From Diphasiastrum complanatum (taxonomy: Eukaryota > Streptophyta > Lycopodiopsida > Lycopodiales > Lycopodiaceae): a DNA stretch of 64,000 nt. Numbering within the stretch: the first letter of the stretch is position 1; each line of letters opens with the position of its first letter. The translations under genes were made by a program, and so were the position numbers. The stretch is from the NCBI GenBank assembly GCA_029204225.1, contig CM055113.1, positions 26,339,462 to 26,403,461 of the forward strand, read 5' to 3'. The notes under the pieces were generated by a model. It saw only the letters and a list, made by a program, of their open reading frames with translations, did no database searches and was not told the DNA's origin. Below are positions 49,728-63,715 of this stretch, one piece after another.

Positions 49728-52700
49728 GGCGTACATGACCAGAATCAAGACAATGAGAGATGAACTGCATTCTATTGGTGAGCGCATACGTGATGTGGAG
49801 TTGGTGCACAATGCATTGTGCGGCATTGCAGAATCCTATCAGATGTTTGTGAGCAGAATAGCATCAAGAGAAAGATTGCCAACCTTTGACGAGCTCACAG
49901 GAATCTTGATGCAGGAAGAACAACGGTGAGAAATGGTGAAAGCTAGACGTCAAAATATTGACGATCAAGCACTTGCAACACGCCAAAAACAAGGTAAGGG
50001 CAAGAAGAAGTCTAAACAACAATTTGCCAAGTCTTAGGAGGACGAGGGATCTTCCAGTAAGACCAAAAAAGAAAGGCAAGTGCTTCCATTGTGGTAAAAA
50101 GGGCCATTGGAAGAGTGAATGTCGCAAATTCCTGGTGGAACAAGGCAAGGGGAAACCAAAACAAGCAGGTAGAATTGTCGATGAGGGTGAGATTGAAGAC
50201 TCTAGCATATTCATATCTGCATTGTCATCTAATCAAGATGATCAAGCATGGTATATTGACTCAGGAGCCACAAGACACATGACAGGTAACAAGAATTGGT
50301 TCAGTAGCTTGAAAGTGTTGGATAATGGAACATCTGTTTCAGAAGCAAATGGTGAGGTGTGCAAGATCAAGGGGATAGGCACCGTTTTAATCCAACTACC
50401 TGATGGCAAAAGCAGGATGATCAGGGAGGTATTTTATGTACCAGGTTTGAAGAAAAATCTACTTTATGTTGGAGTCGTTACTGATCAAAAGTTGAAAGTA
50501 GAATTCGCCCATGATCGTTGCTTTGTGAAGGATGTGAACCAAAAGTTCTAAGTTATTGCGGATGGAGTAAGAGAGCCCAATACAAAATTGTACAGGTTGA
50601 ATGCTACAATTAAGGAGCAACATGGACTTGTATCGTCCATTCCATCGCAAACTGAGTTGTGGCATAAGAGACTTGGTCACTTGAACTTGGGAAGCCTCAG
50701 TTTGTTGAGAAAATTGGAGATGGTAACAGGATTGCCTACCATAGAAGATCACTTGAAATTGATGTGCGAATCTTGTGTATATGGGAAGCAGCATCGAGAG
50801 AAGTTCAACAAAGGGGGTGTTGCAAGAGCAAAGAACATCCTGGATTTAATCCACACAGATTTATGCGGGCCTATGAGGACCGTGTCGTTAGGTAAAGCCT
50901 TCTATTTTATGACCGTTATTGATAATATGTCACGTAAGACATGGATCTACTTCTTGAAGAAGAAATAAGATGCATTTGATAACTTCAAGAGCTTCAAAGC
51001 ATTGGTCAAAAATCAGACAAGTAGGAAGATCAAAGTCCTAAGATCAGATAGTGGAGGTGAGTACAAGTCTAATGACTTCAATGATCTTTGTGATCAATGT
51101 GGGATTAAAAGACAATTTATGCAAGCTCATACTCCTGCTCTCAATGGTGTAGCTGAACACAAGAATCATACGATTGTGGAAAGTGCCTGATCTATGCTAG
51201 CTGAGATGAAACTACCAAAAGATTTTTGGTCAGAAGCATGTAGCACGGCAGTCTATCTTCAGAATAGAAGTCCTACCATTGCCATACCAAAGATAACACC
51301 TGAGGAAGCATTCACGAAGAAGAAGCCAAAGGTGAACCATTGCGAATCTTTGGATGTAAGGACTTTGTACACATTCCTAAGGAAGAAAGATGTAAACTTG
51401 ATGTAAAATATATCAAATGCATATTCCTAGGATATGATGATCATGTGAAGGGCTATAGATGTTTTGATTCAATGGAAACACAATCCATATAAGCCGTGAT
51501 GTTATCTTTGATGAATCCCAAGATGTATGAAGACGAGGATTCTAGGAAGATAGACACATCCAGTGGGAAAGATGGTATAGTGAGGATATCACCTGATGAT
51601 GGTCCATTCATTGACCTTCCGAGTGATGAACATGAGGATACGTCTAAAGACACTACTACTCAACCTCAAGAGACAGGTTGGAGAGGTAGGGACAAACCTT
51701 TTGGTGCAAGAAGGATTGAAGTTGCAGGTGATAAATGCAAGGAGAAGGATGTAACGTGGAATACATTTTCACCAGGAAGCCGATCACCTGACAAGAAGCT
51801 CCCTAAGTGGTTTGAGAGATTGTTGGAGAGCTGCGACATGGATGACTTTCGAGGATTTTCTAGCCAGGGAGAGCTACGAAGATCAACAAGAGAGAAGACA
51901 CAACCTGAAAGGTATGAAGCAAATTATGCTCTCTTATCTAGCGTTATTCAAAGCAAAGAACCTTTGACTTATGGTGAAGCGAAGGATGATGACATTTGGG
52001 TCAAGGCCATGGGAGAGGAGATGGAGTCAATTGCTAAGCATAGCACATGGGACTTAGTAGAACCACCAGTTGGCAAGATACCCATTGGTTGCAAATGGGT
52101 ATACAGAACTAAGTATCATGCAGATGGAAGTATAGCAAAGCACAAGGCAAGATTGGTGATCAAAGGGTATGCACAAAGTAAAGGCATCGACTATGAGGAG
52201 ACCTTTGCACCGGTTTGTAAGTGGAATACTCTATGTCTACTTGTTGCTTTAGCTTCACATTTTGGTTGGCCTTTGCATCAGATGGATGTGAAATCTGCTT
52301 TTCTAAATGGTGAGTTAGAAAAAGAAGTGTTCAGGGATCAACCTAAAGGCTTTTTAGCGAAGCGACAGGAAAATAAAGTATGTCACTTGAAGAAAGCACT
52401 TTATGGTCTCAAACAAGCACCAAGTGTGTGGTATAGCAGGATTGATGCCTACTTTTGTTCAAAGGGGATGGTGAGAACACATTCTGATCCAAATCTATAT
52501 GTTTTATGATTTGATGGTATGGTTGCTTTGATTGCTCTTTATGTTGATGACTTGGTTATTACGGAAAATAATCAAGAGATGATAGACATGATCAAGAAAG
52601 ACCTCATGGAACAATTCGAGATGACAGATCTCAGCCTGATGCATTATTGCCTTGGAGTAGAGGTGTGGCAAAAAGGACACGAAGTGGGTTTAACACAGGT

Positions 52701-52811
52701 GAAGTATGTCAAAGAGTTGCTGCACAGGTTTAGGTTACATGATTGCAAACCAGTGAATACTCCTATTGAACTAGGTAGAAAGCATTCCTATTTGTATATG
52801 AGAAAAAAGTA
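49728..52811 (+). pseudogene. Ty1/copia gag-pol, broken (duplicate of 1-2,062, extended upstream)
   Basis: Gag (MTRIKTMRDELHSIGERI, FDELTGILMQEEQR), a TGA near 49,927, zinc knuckle CFHCGKKGHWKSEC, protease WYIDSGATRHMTGN, a TAA near 50,549, GAG-pre-integrase (LWHKRLGHLNLGSL, CESCVYGKQHREKF), integrase (DLIHTDLCGP, RSDSGGEY, TPALNGVAE), then RT (GCKWVYRTKYHADGS, QMDVKSAFLNGEL, YGLKQAPSVW, LYVDDLVIT) to YLYMRKK at 52,811. Further breaks: TAA at 50,966, TGA at 51,188, a frameshift near 51,340 and TGA at 52,507. The 51,496-52,509 frame (337 codons) is the longest. This copy keeps the D in DLCGP and an intact YVDD, both damaged in copy A. The element's N-terminal gag and 3' end are missing. Confidence 0.93.
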
Positions 52812-53860
52812 ATGCACCTTGATAAAACCTTTACCACCATTGGCCATGTTGATGACCTTCTTCTCTCCTTCATAAGGCACCAAAGAAGTGAAAATACTCT
52901 TTGTAACATGCCATATGAAATTTTGCTTCACTATCAATCCACCATGGATCCATATCTCCTTCATTGGTTAAAAAACAAGAAGACATAAAAAGAGAATCCC
53001 TTGAATTTTGCTAATTAACACCATCCTCATAAAAAATGAAATTGCCTTGCGTTTCACCTTGATCTCTTTTCTTCTTGAAGCACTCACTAGCAAAATGTCC
53101 TTTGATTCCACAATAGAAACATTTTAGCTTAGATCTATCTTTCTTCTTGCCAACAAAAGTAGAAGGCTCACCTTGATCTTGTCCTTTACACCACTTGCCC
53201 TTGCTCTTGCCCTTGAACTTGCCCTTTGAGAACATAGCCTCCTCCTCTCCAAGTTGAGATATGGAAGTAGATCCTCCTCTTGATAGAAGCCTAACCTCCT
53301 CATTCACCAAGATTTCTTACAAGTACTCCATACCTAGAAATGTCTTTTGAATAGCAAAACTTTGAACAAGATTAGCATGATCATCCAACAAGCCATTAAG
53401 AACTTACTCTACTTGAACAAGTTCTATCTCCTTAATGCTTTCATCAATACATGCCAACTCATCATTGAATGCTTTAACCCTAAAAAAAAAAGTATGAGCA
53501 CTTTCATCCGTCTTTTGTAATCTTTCAAAGATTTGCCTCCTAAGGGTTAGGACTCCTGATGTATACTTGGACTCAAAAACCTTCTTTAGAGATTCCCAAG
53601 CCTCAGTAGATGTAGTGCACTTACCAACTTCCTTGAGAAGTTCATTAGTCACATTCAATTGATCTCATGAAGAGCTTTCTTTGCCCTCCTATCATACCTC
53701 AATTGTTCTTGTGGTGCCAAAGGTCTTCCCTCCACACCTGCAACAATGTCCATCAACTAACTATCTCAAGGAATCACTTGATTCTCCACAAACAAAGTTT
53801 GAATTTGACCTCTTTAAGAATCAATCATTCCATTGAAGTTCTATTGAACTTTAGCCATGT
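52812..53860 (-). pseudogene. Ty1/copia gag-protease fragment (copy B)
   Basis: Same content and order as 2,063-3,110: gag block NVTNELLKEVGKCTTSTEAW (53,658-53,404), CCHC knuckle CFYCGIKGHFASEC (53,310-53,011) and protease remnant WWIDSGAK near 52,950. The last knuckle residue context is SEC here and SDC in copy A. It is frameshifted like copy A. Confidence 0.85.
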
Positions 53861-56185
<2,325 letters not shown>

Positions 56186-56345
56186 TAAATTATACCATGC
56201 AACCTAGATAATGGTGGCGCAAGTCGTGCACTATACAACTACAAAAGAATCAAAGTGTGGATGGAAATCAATTGGCCAGGCAAAATATTGGCATTCACAT
56301 TGTCTCATCTGATGTCTTGAATCTTATGCAAGGACTACGTTTATA

Positions 56346-56700
56346 ATGCAAATCAAGCTAGCAAGTGCAACCAGCCCTTGCTACAAGCTACTACCTCTTG
56401 CGATTGTAGCAATCACCTCTTGCTACTTGCTAATACCTCCCCAGCCACTGCACACTACTTCTGCAGCTCTTTTTTGTTGTAAAGCCTTGGATTGCTGGAG
56501 CTTGGGACAATGCAAGTTTACACTTGCATTGTGGCATCATGTTAAGCGAGCTCCATAAAGGTTCAGCTTCCATGCTGGACATCACTGGGTAGTGTCTTGT
56601 TCTGCAACAGTCCAAGGATGGGCCTTGAGCTGCTAGCTACTAGTACTCTAAAACTTATGCTTCTCCTACCATCTATGGATCGAAGCTAGCAAGTTGTCTG
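56346..56700. repeat. Permuted module, locus B arrangement
   Basis: In plus sense: Y reversed (GCTAGCAAGTGCAACC... to ...GCTCTTTTTTGTTG) then X reversed (TAAAGCCTTGGATTGC... to ...GAAGCTAGCAAGTTG), then TCTGTGTGTGC. In locus A the plus-strand reverse complement has X before Y. 56,186-56,345, to its left, holds nothing recognisable. Confidence 0.75.
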
Positions 56701-57395
56701 TGTGTGCAAGCACGGTAGAGATTGGGAGACACACACACATAGACAAAGAGACAAACAAGAAAGAAGGCAGCTAAGTTTGGCAGTGGAATTGAAAGACTAG
56801 ATTTAAACTTAGAAAGGAGGACTGTAGCTGCCAGAGGAGACCCGCCAAAATGAGCTGCTGCTTTAAAATAAACTAAATAAGGTAGGCACAACCATTGCTG
56901 ATGTAATGCCGTTTGCTGATTCTATAAGCTTGGGGTTATAATTAACATCCTTTGCCAGAGACATTCTGTAAAAGAGCTTCACAAGTGTGATGCCCTCGAC
57001 AACTGGGAAGGCACTATCAGAAATCTCAGCCCTCAAACTTTTTCGAATTTCAATGCCCTTGCCCTCAGCCTAACATTTATGTTGTGTGCATCAAAGTTTA
57101 TGTTGTCATGACTTACATGCATGTATGTGTTGAGAAAACAATTATTGCCTGGGTGGACTTCATGTCTTGGTTTTTAATATTCTGAATGTTCAGGATTACA
57201 AATTTGTAAACAATCTACCATTAATTAGCAACAGTTTATGTCCATATTTGCTCAAGAGTGCTTGATACCCAATGTTTACAATATGGATGTTGAATTTGTA
57301 GGTTCACACGACTACTTGTTGGACATGGCATCTAGATTTGTTCCGTATAGGCCTTTTGACGATTGTAGTGAGCAACAAGATGGAGCCAACATACT

Positions 57396-58217
57396 TTGGA
57401 TGACTCGGAATACGTTCCATCCACACAATCCACACAATTGCAAAACTTGGCATTACGACGAACTGTGGCCAAAAGAACTTTTCCAGGGCTACATATAGAT
57501 TTTAATTCGCAACAGGGCAATGAGCCACAAGCAGAAACACAATCAAACATGAAAAGGGGAAGGGTGATTTCCTCTGAAGACATTGCTCATGTATCCAGTA
57601 GGTCGAAGGGGAAAAGGTGGATGGAGCACTGGGTTGTGAATCTCATTCACGTTCGGGGACAAATGCAAGAAGAGTTTATGAAGCCACCAAAACAAGGCAT
57701 TGATGTTTGGCACAAATTGTTCGTACAACTTTGCTCAACTTGCCCCGACTTTGATAAAGATGTTGAAGCTTGTCGAAAAAAATGGAAGACGATTTACAAA
57801 GAATACAAGGAAGACAAATTGGCTAATAGTATTTCCGGAAACGAAAGATCCACAAAATGTAAGCACTTCGACATCATTGATCAATATATGCACAACAGAG
57901 CACATGTCGTGTGCCATGCACATGTTAGTTCTATTGATGTGGAGGAAGAAGTCGAAATGGAAACCAATAATGAGGGTCTTCCATCAGGGAAACCAAGTGA
58001 TGAACCTGTGGGCATAGAGAGGCGGGTGGACAAGAGCAAAATAGCAAATGAAAAAATGAGGGACAAACGCTCCTTGGAGAATATCGAAGATGCAATAGTC
58101 AACTTGGCCAAACATGAAATTGAGAAGGAAAAAGTAGGAAGAGAATTTGAACAGGCTAGACTGGATGTTTTGAAGGAGCTCAAAGATGTTATTTGTAGTT
58201 TTATGAAGCATGCATAG
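57396..58217 (+). CDS. Harbinger Myb/SANT (trihelix)-like DNA-binding protein, intact in locus B
   Basis: A single open frame (open from 57,372) to a stop at 58,217. The frame's first ATG is at 57,549, giving 222 residues; an upstream frame (GSHDYLLDMASRF...DGANILW, 57,300-57,395) may be joined by splicing or a one-base shift, so the true N-terminus is uncertain. After a basic stretch (SSRSKGKRW), the tryptophan-spaced helices WMEHWVVNLIHVRGQMQEEF, GIDVWHKLFVQLCSTCPDFD and VEACRKKWKTIYKEYKED form a Myb/SANT-like domain. A linker and a Lys/Glu-rich coiled coil (KHEIEKEKVGREFEQARLDVLKELKDV) follow. PIF/Harbinger elements encode such a partner that binds the transposon ends and brings the transposase in. 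The transposase gene lies just downstream on the same strand but is broken. Confidence 0.82.
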   Translation: MDDSEYVPSTQSTQLQNLALRRTVAKRTFPGLHIDFNSQQGNEPQAETQSNMKRGRVISSEDIAHVSSRSKGKRWMEHWVVNLIHVRGQMQEEFMKPPKQGIDVWHKLFVQLCSTCPDFDKDVEACRKKWKTIYKEYKEDKLANSISGNERSTKCKHFDIIDQYMHNRAHVVCHAHVSSIDVEEEVEMETNNEGLPSGKPSDEPVGIERRVDKSKIANEKMRDKRSLENIEDAIVNLAKHEIEKEKVGREFEQARLDVLKELKDVICSFMKHA

Positions 58218-58533
58218 AGAGTTTTTTGTTTGTTTGGTATAAATTATATTTTTGTTCTCATTGATGGAGTAGACATGATGTAGTTAGAAAGTTGGTTGGA
58301 GTTTTATGCAACAAGACTAGAAATATTTATGCTTTATTGTGCCTGGATTAGTGTATGAACTATTTGGAAACTGTTTGTGTATCCTCTATTGTTAGAGTGA
58401 AGATGAAGTGATTGGAAAGTTTACATGGCCATGGTATTGTTGACGTTGTTAACATCTTTCTATATTCAAGTTGTTGGTGTTTCATATCGTGCTTTATATG
58501 AATGATATGGAGAGATAGATTGGTAACTTGTAT

Positions 58534-58558
58534 GAGAGAGAGAGAGAGAGAGAGAGAG
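58534..58558. repeat. (AG)n microsatellite, 25 bp
   Basis: Counterpart of the 83-bp tract at 25,375. Confidence 0.95.
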
Positions 58559-58738
58559 TTTTCAGCATGCTTGATTGTTGTTTGGACGGTTTTGTTGCAA
58601 TATAAGAGTTGTAGATAAAGAGAATTTGGTAGGTTGGATATGCACTTTTTTAAGTGGTATGAACTGTAACAACCAATCCAATGCAAACATTTTTGTAGAA
58701 CAAGTGTTTTTGATGGTTGAGCATCCATTTCTCAGTCA

Positions 58739-58839
<101 letters not shown>

Positions 58840-59020
58840 CGTGTTACGTGTGTGTGTGCATTAGTGCTTGGAAACATAACTCATGTGCAAGTAGAGAGAG
58901 ATAATTTAGCAAAATGGTATTGGTTGTGCTTCTATTTTGCTATACTACTAGTGTTTCCATACAATGCTTACCTATTCAATGTCTGAATTGATGTATGTTG
59001 TTCCATGTAGCTCCAAAATA

Positions 59021-59239
59021 ATGGATGTTGCCAGGAGAAGACAAATGACATGTTTGTTGCTGTGTTGGGTTTTTCTAAATGTGGCTGAGGCTTGTTCCAA
59101 GGTAAGAATTGTTAGCCATTCCAAAAGGATACGATTGTATACCAAAGTGTTGGAGATATTTTGCTCAATGCCCAGTCGAAAAGGCTCTAAAAGAGCTACC
59201 TGGATGCATGAACAGGTCCAAGGCTTTGTCGAACTTCAT
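59021..59239 (+). pseudogene. PIF/Harbinger transposase, N-terminal segment (locus B)
   Basis: ATG at 59,021, 73 codons (MDVARRRQMTCLLL...WMHEQVQGFVELH), cut by the Copia-2 LTR at 59,240. Codon phase continues exactly into LPGSYTDKMLKQ at 62,544, so without the insertion the frame is open. Confidence 0.75.
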
Positions 59240-59976
59240 TGTTGAATTTCACACGTGTGGGTTGTCCACAACATGTACTTGTGATCTCCTAAGGTGTGTA
59301 GATGCACCAAGATCAAGACTAGATTGAGATTCAAAATCAATCTTAGATCCTATGGCAAAAACACACTACTACATGCATTCAATCACTTCCAACTCTCACT
59401 CACACGTGTGGGAAGTATTCAAAAAATAATTTAAGTAAAAACAAGCTGCTCTCCTCGGGTAGAGAGAGAAAATGCATCATGAGCTCTCGGGTAGAGAGTG
59501 AAAGCTAGAAATCCAATAACTCACAAAATCCATGAAATCACGAAATCAATTAGATTCAAAATGAGGAGAACAATGATACTAGTAGGTCCATGAGCTACCA
59601 CCATGTTTAACTATGATTGGACCATATTTTGTCACCTCTTGATCCTATTGGATCATTGATCCATGCACCTCTTAATTCTACTGGACTATATTCAAGCACG
59701 CCTCAATTTCCTATTGGATCTCACAAGGTTCCACCTATAAATCCTATTGGACCTCTTGGAATTCATCAAACAAAAGCTTTACACTTGTCTACACTAGAAT
59801 TGGCACGTGTTTAGCCTCTTACTCTATTTTGGCTCAATAGCGGCATTACAAGTGGAAATGCATAGTTTGCCATCTATGCCATATTTATTCCTATCAACAT
59901 CCTACACCTAGATGCTTGATGTAAAAAACATAAGACCCCTATATCTAAAATAGATAATCTTTTTCAATTCTTCGCA
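59240..59976 (-). repeat. Copia-2 3' LTR (locus B)
   Basis: Plus strand TGTTGAATTTCACACG...CAATTCTTCGCA. The polypurine tract GGAGGAG is its inner neighbour. Confidence 0.93.
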
Positions 59977-59994
59977 CTCCTCCTAAAAAATTAT

Positions 59995-61431
59995 CTATGA
60001 AGATTTGAGCATCGATCTTGATATAACTCCAAGATTAGATCTATGCTTGATGAAAGCACTTTTGCTCAAAGGCTTGGTGAGTAGATCTGCAATACAAGAG
60101 GACGAGTTGACATGCTCCAAATAGATTTCTCCTCCAATAATCTTTTCTCTCACAAAATGGTGTGCCACTTCTATGTGCTTGCTTCTTGCATGAAATATGG
60201 GATTATTAGCAAGAGCTTGGGCCGAGATGTTATCACACTTGATCATTGGTAGATCATCCTCCTTCATGCACTTTAGCTCCATTAATAACCTCTTGATCCA
60301 AAGCACTTCTTTGGTAGTTGTAGTGAGTGCTTTGTACTCGGCCTCACATGAAGAGAGAGATATAGTATCTTGCTTTTTGGAAAGCCAAGATATTAGATTG
60401 CCTCCAAGAAAGATAGTGTATGCACTAATAGAATTTCTATCCATCTTGTCACTTGCAAAGTCCGAATCCGAGTAGCCAATAATGGATAGATCTTCACTTT
60501 TATAGAGTAGACCATAATCACAAGATGAAGATACATATCTTAGAATCCTCTTGGCCATCTTCCAATGATGGATCTTAGGATCTTGCATAAATTGACTCAA
60601 TTTGTGCACACAAAAACTTAGATCGGGCCTAGTAATGATAAGCCAAATCAAGGAGCCTACAAGACTCCTAAAAAGTGTGATGTCCTCAAAGGATCTTTCA
60701 TCACCTTTATTAGGATCTTTTACAATTTGCTCCATTGGAGTATCTATGCTCTTAGAATTTTCCATATGGAATTTTTTCAACATAGAGTGAGCATATCTAG
60801 ATTGGCATATAAAGACATGATTTTCATAAAAGTCAATTTCTAGGCCTAGGATGTAATGCATCTCTCCTAGATCTTGCATTTTAAACTCACATCCAAGTTC
60901 TAGCTTGGTTTCATCAACTAGCTTGATACAACTTCCACAAAGAATAATGTCATCAACATAAATTAGAAGAATGACAATATTGCTATCAACAAACTTTAGA
61001 TACATGGAAGGATCATAGTCACTAAGAGTAAATCCTAGTGAGATAAGAAAAGAGTTAAGTCTTGAATACCATGATCTTGGTGCTTGCTTGAGTCCATAAA
61101 GACTTTTGAAGAGCAAGCACACTTTAGAGGTATTCTTAGCCTCATAGATAGTCTTGAGACAATCCCAAGCTTCTTTGACTGTTGTACAAGTATCTATCTC
61201 CCTCAATATCTCATTAGAGACATTCATCTTAATGTAGTGGAGAGCCATCCTAGCTCTCTTTTTGTATTTTTGAACCTCTTGAAGAACTTGTGGTTCTTCT
61301 TTAAGGCCAAGAACTATGTCCATCACGTCTTCAAGGATCAAGATGGACTCCATCCTCATTTTCCAAATTGAATAATTTGAAGTGGTCAACCTTTCACTTG
61401 GTTCCAACAAGGATGAACCCATTGAAGACAT
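59995..61431 (-). CDS. Copia-2 Gag-RT-RNase H fusion ORF (protease and integrase deleted)
   Basis: ATG at 61,431 (MSSMGSSLLEPSERLTTSNY) opens 478 residues to a stop at 59,995 with no break. Residues 1 to about 107 are copia gag (SIWKMRMESIL, ALHYIKMNVSNEILREIDTC, AWDCLKTIYEAKN). The sequence then jumps in frame to the second half of reverse transcriptase (SKVCLLFKSLYGLKQAPRSW, LIYVDDIILCG), the connection, and RNase H (SDSDFASD, CEAEYKAL, NISAQALANNPIFHARSKH) to LGVISRSMLKSS. The rest of gag with the zinc knuckle, all of protease and integrase, and the RT fingers are gone. The preserved frame may be chance or a young deletion. It cannot integrate alone but has both LTRs, PBS and polypurine tract, so it could be mobilised by a relative. 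Confidence 0.88.
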   Translation of the reverse strand: MSSMGSSLLEPSERLTTSNYSIWKMRMESILILEDVMDIVLGLKEEPQVLQEVQKYKKRARMALHYIKMNVSNEILREIDTCTTVKEAWDCLKTIYEAKNTSKVCLLFKSLYGLKQAPRSWYSRLNSFLISLGFTLSDYDPSMYLKFVDSNIVILLIYVDDIILCGSCIKLVDETKLELGCEFKMQDLGEMHYILGLEIDFYENHVFICQSRYAHSMLKKFHMENSKSIDTPMEQIVKDPNKGDERSFEDITLFRSLVGSLIWLIITRPDLSFCVHKLSQFMQDPKIHHWKMAKRILRYVSSSCDYGLLYKSEDLSIIGYSDSDFASDKMDRNSISAYTIFLGGNLISWLSKKQDTISLSSCEAEYKALTTTTKEVLWIKRLLMELKCMKEDDLPMIKCDNISAQALANNPIFHARSKHIEVAHHFVREKIIGGEIYLEHVNSSSCIADLLTKPLSKSAFIKHRSNLGVISRSMLKSS

Positions 61432-61802
61432 TTGAAGTGAAGAAAACTCAAATGATGAATAATAAATGTTGCTACACACTCTCAATAGGATCCAATAATT
61501 GAGTACTATCTCCTCCTATGAAAGATCTTGCAACTATTTGTGAATTGATTCTCACTAGCTACTCAAATCTCTCTAAAACAATATCTATTTCACATCAAAT
61601 GATGGAGTATAGGCAAAGTTAGGATCTAACACTCTTAATACCAGGTCAGACCCAATCAATGTCCTTTTGATCTCTTTTGCTCCAAGATTGAACAAGATAG
61701 CTAGGAAAATGGGCCTTGACAACTTCCAGCTCAAGATTGGTGAAAAAATTTTCACTTAGATGGATCAAAATGCATGGTAACCTTAGGTAGGCTCTGATAC
61801 CA
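61432..61802 (-). other. Copia-2 leader with PBS (locus B)
   Basis: About 370 bp between gag ATG and the 5' LTR, with the initiator-Met tRNA PBS at its LTR end. No coding content. Confidence 0.85.
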
Positions 61803-62540
61803 TGTTGAATTTCACACGTGTGGATTGTCCACAACATGTACTTGTGATCTCCTAAGGTGTGTAGATGCAACAAGATCAAGACTAGATTGAGATTCAAAAT
61901 CAATCTTAGATCCTATGGCAAAAACACACTACTACATGCATTCAATCACTTCCAACTCTCACTCACACGTGTGGGAAGTATTCAAAAAATAATCCAAGTA
62001 AAAACAAGCTGCTCTCTTCGGGTAGAGAGAGAAAATGCATCATGAGCTCTCGGGTAGAGAGAGAAAGCTAGAAATCCAATAACTCACAAAATCCATGAAA
62101 TCACCAAATAAATTAGATTCAAAATGAGGAGTACAATGATACTAGTAGGTCCATGAGCTACCACCATGTTTAACTATGATTGGACCATATTTTGTCACCT
62201 CTTGATCCTATTGGATCATTGATCCATGCACCTCTTAATATTTATTGGACTATATTCAAGCACGCCTCAATTTCCTATTGGACCTCACAAGGTTCCACCT
62301 ATAAATCCTATTGGACCTCTTGGAATTCATCAAACAAAAGATTTACACTTGTCTACACTCTAATTGGCACGTGTTTAGCCTCTTACTCTATTTTGGCTCA
62401 ATAGTGGCATTACAAGTGGAAATGCATAATTTGCCATCTATGCCAAATTTATTCCTATCAACATCCTACACCTAGATGCTTGATGTAAAAAACATAAGAC
62501 TCCTATATCTAACATAGATAATCTTTTTCAATTCTTCACA
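61803..62540 (-). repeat. Copia-2 5' LTR (locus B)
   Basis: 738 bp. Compared with 59,240-59,976 it has a modest number of substitutions (for example ATATTTATTGG for ATTCTACTGG near 62,240). Confidence 0.93.
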
Positions 62541-62543
62541 CAA

Positions 62544-62961
62544 TTGCCAGGATCGTACACTGATAAGATGCTTAAACAAAGGATGAGAGTGTCAAGATCC
62601 ACATTTAGATTCATATGTTCACGAGTCGCATGTCACATGTCCAAGCAAGATAGATCCACCAGGAAGTGTATTCCTTTAGAGAATAGGGTTTGCATAGCAT
62701 TGTCAAGGTTGGCCACTGGCAACACATTGCAAATGATTTCTGATGTTTTTGGTGTTGGCATATCAACCTGCCATGAAATCGTATTGGATTTTTGCCATAA
62801 TGTGAATCGCTCCATGCATTCGCTATGTATAAAATGGCCATCTGAAAATCGCATGAGTCAGTATGCATCAGAGTTTGAAGCCATCAAGAGTATTCATTTT
62901 GTTGTGGGTGCAATAGATGGGAGCCATATCCCCATAATTGGCCCCACACAAAATCCACAAG
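62544..62961 (+). pseudogene. PIF/Harbinger transposase, second segment (locus B)
   Basis: Continues the 59,021-59,239 frame: LPGSYTDKMLKQRMRVSRSTF, CIPLENRVCIALSRLATGNT, ISDVFGVGISTCHEIVLDF, WPSENRMSQYASEFEAIK and the first catalytic block VVGAIDGSHIPIIGPTQNPQ. This is the HARBI1 helix-turn-helix-like N-terminal region plus the start of the DDE domain. A gypsy LTR interrupts it at CCACAAG (62,961); locus A continues CAAGACTATTAC (NPQDYYNR). No stop or frameshift is seen inside the segment, so the two insertions alone destroyed it here. Confidence 0.92.
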
Positions 62962-63715
62962 TGTAGCGCAGGCATCCCAAAGGGAGCCGGGAACCACGAC
63001 TTAGCTTCCCAGCCTTCAACTCTTGCCATCCAAACCCACTTGACAAAGAAGCAGCCAACTCACCAACAACGATCAGACTTAACCAACTTGAAGTTCCGAA
63101 AACCAACATTGAGATCCAACCTGGCGCCATGCCAGATCGTGGGTTCCAATGTGGGTGACTTCCCTCCAAGGAAGCCGCCCGATATACATCAAACTTAACC
63201 AACTCGAAGCTTCGTTACAAACGAGTAACATCCATTCCAAGCAAGCGGTCTGACTTACATCAGACTTAACCAACTGAAAGCTTCGTCACGAGCACTAGAA
63301 GCCAACCTAGCACCACGCCAGACTGGACAGCCATAAACATGTAACATCCACCCAAGCAAGCCATCCAACTCAGCCGACAGGTTAGAGCCTGTTCCCCAAG
63401 AGCTTAACCCATTCACGTTCATGCAAGGAACACTCAGAACCACAAGTCGCAACAGATATGGAAACAACCAGTTCCTGGACCAAATGGTCCCGACAGCATA
63501 CCGCTGGCGCCACGGACCGAATGGTCCCGACGGCATACGTTGGCGTCCCGGGATACGACCCTCAGCTATGTGCCAAGTTAAAAATTTTGAAAGCGGCCTT
63601 ACAACTGGCGCTTTTACCGAACACTGAAACCCAGAAGGTAATCAGAGTCAGTTTGAGAAAAATCCCACTTTATTGATAAATCTGAGAAGGTTACATTTCA
63701 AGTGTGTGACCGACA
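62962..63715 (-). mobile_element. Ty3/gypsy LTR, subfamily H, truncated copy
   Basis: Plus strand begins TGTAGCGCAGGCATCCC, matching 8,910 and 12,436, and runs collinearly to GTGTGTGACCGAC. It then stops where the tandem duplication begins. Its 5' end in element sense is missing. It lies directly in the transposase reading frame. Confidence 0.88.

Larger units (their letters stand above)
59240..62540 (-). mobile_element. Copia-2 with internal deletion (locus B)
   Basis: 3.3 kb on the minus strand: 3' LTR 59,240-59,976 (737 bp), reduced coding region 59,995-61,431, leader, PBS TGGTATCAGAGCC (reverse complement of 61,790-61,802), 5' LTR 61,803-62,540 (738 bp). It sits at the same position of the transposase gene as the Copia-2 of locus A. 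The flanks share CAT on both sides but no clean 5-bp duplication remains. Confidence 0.93.
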
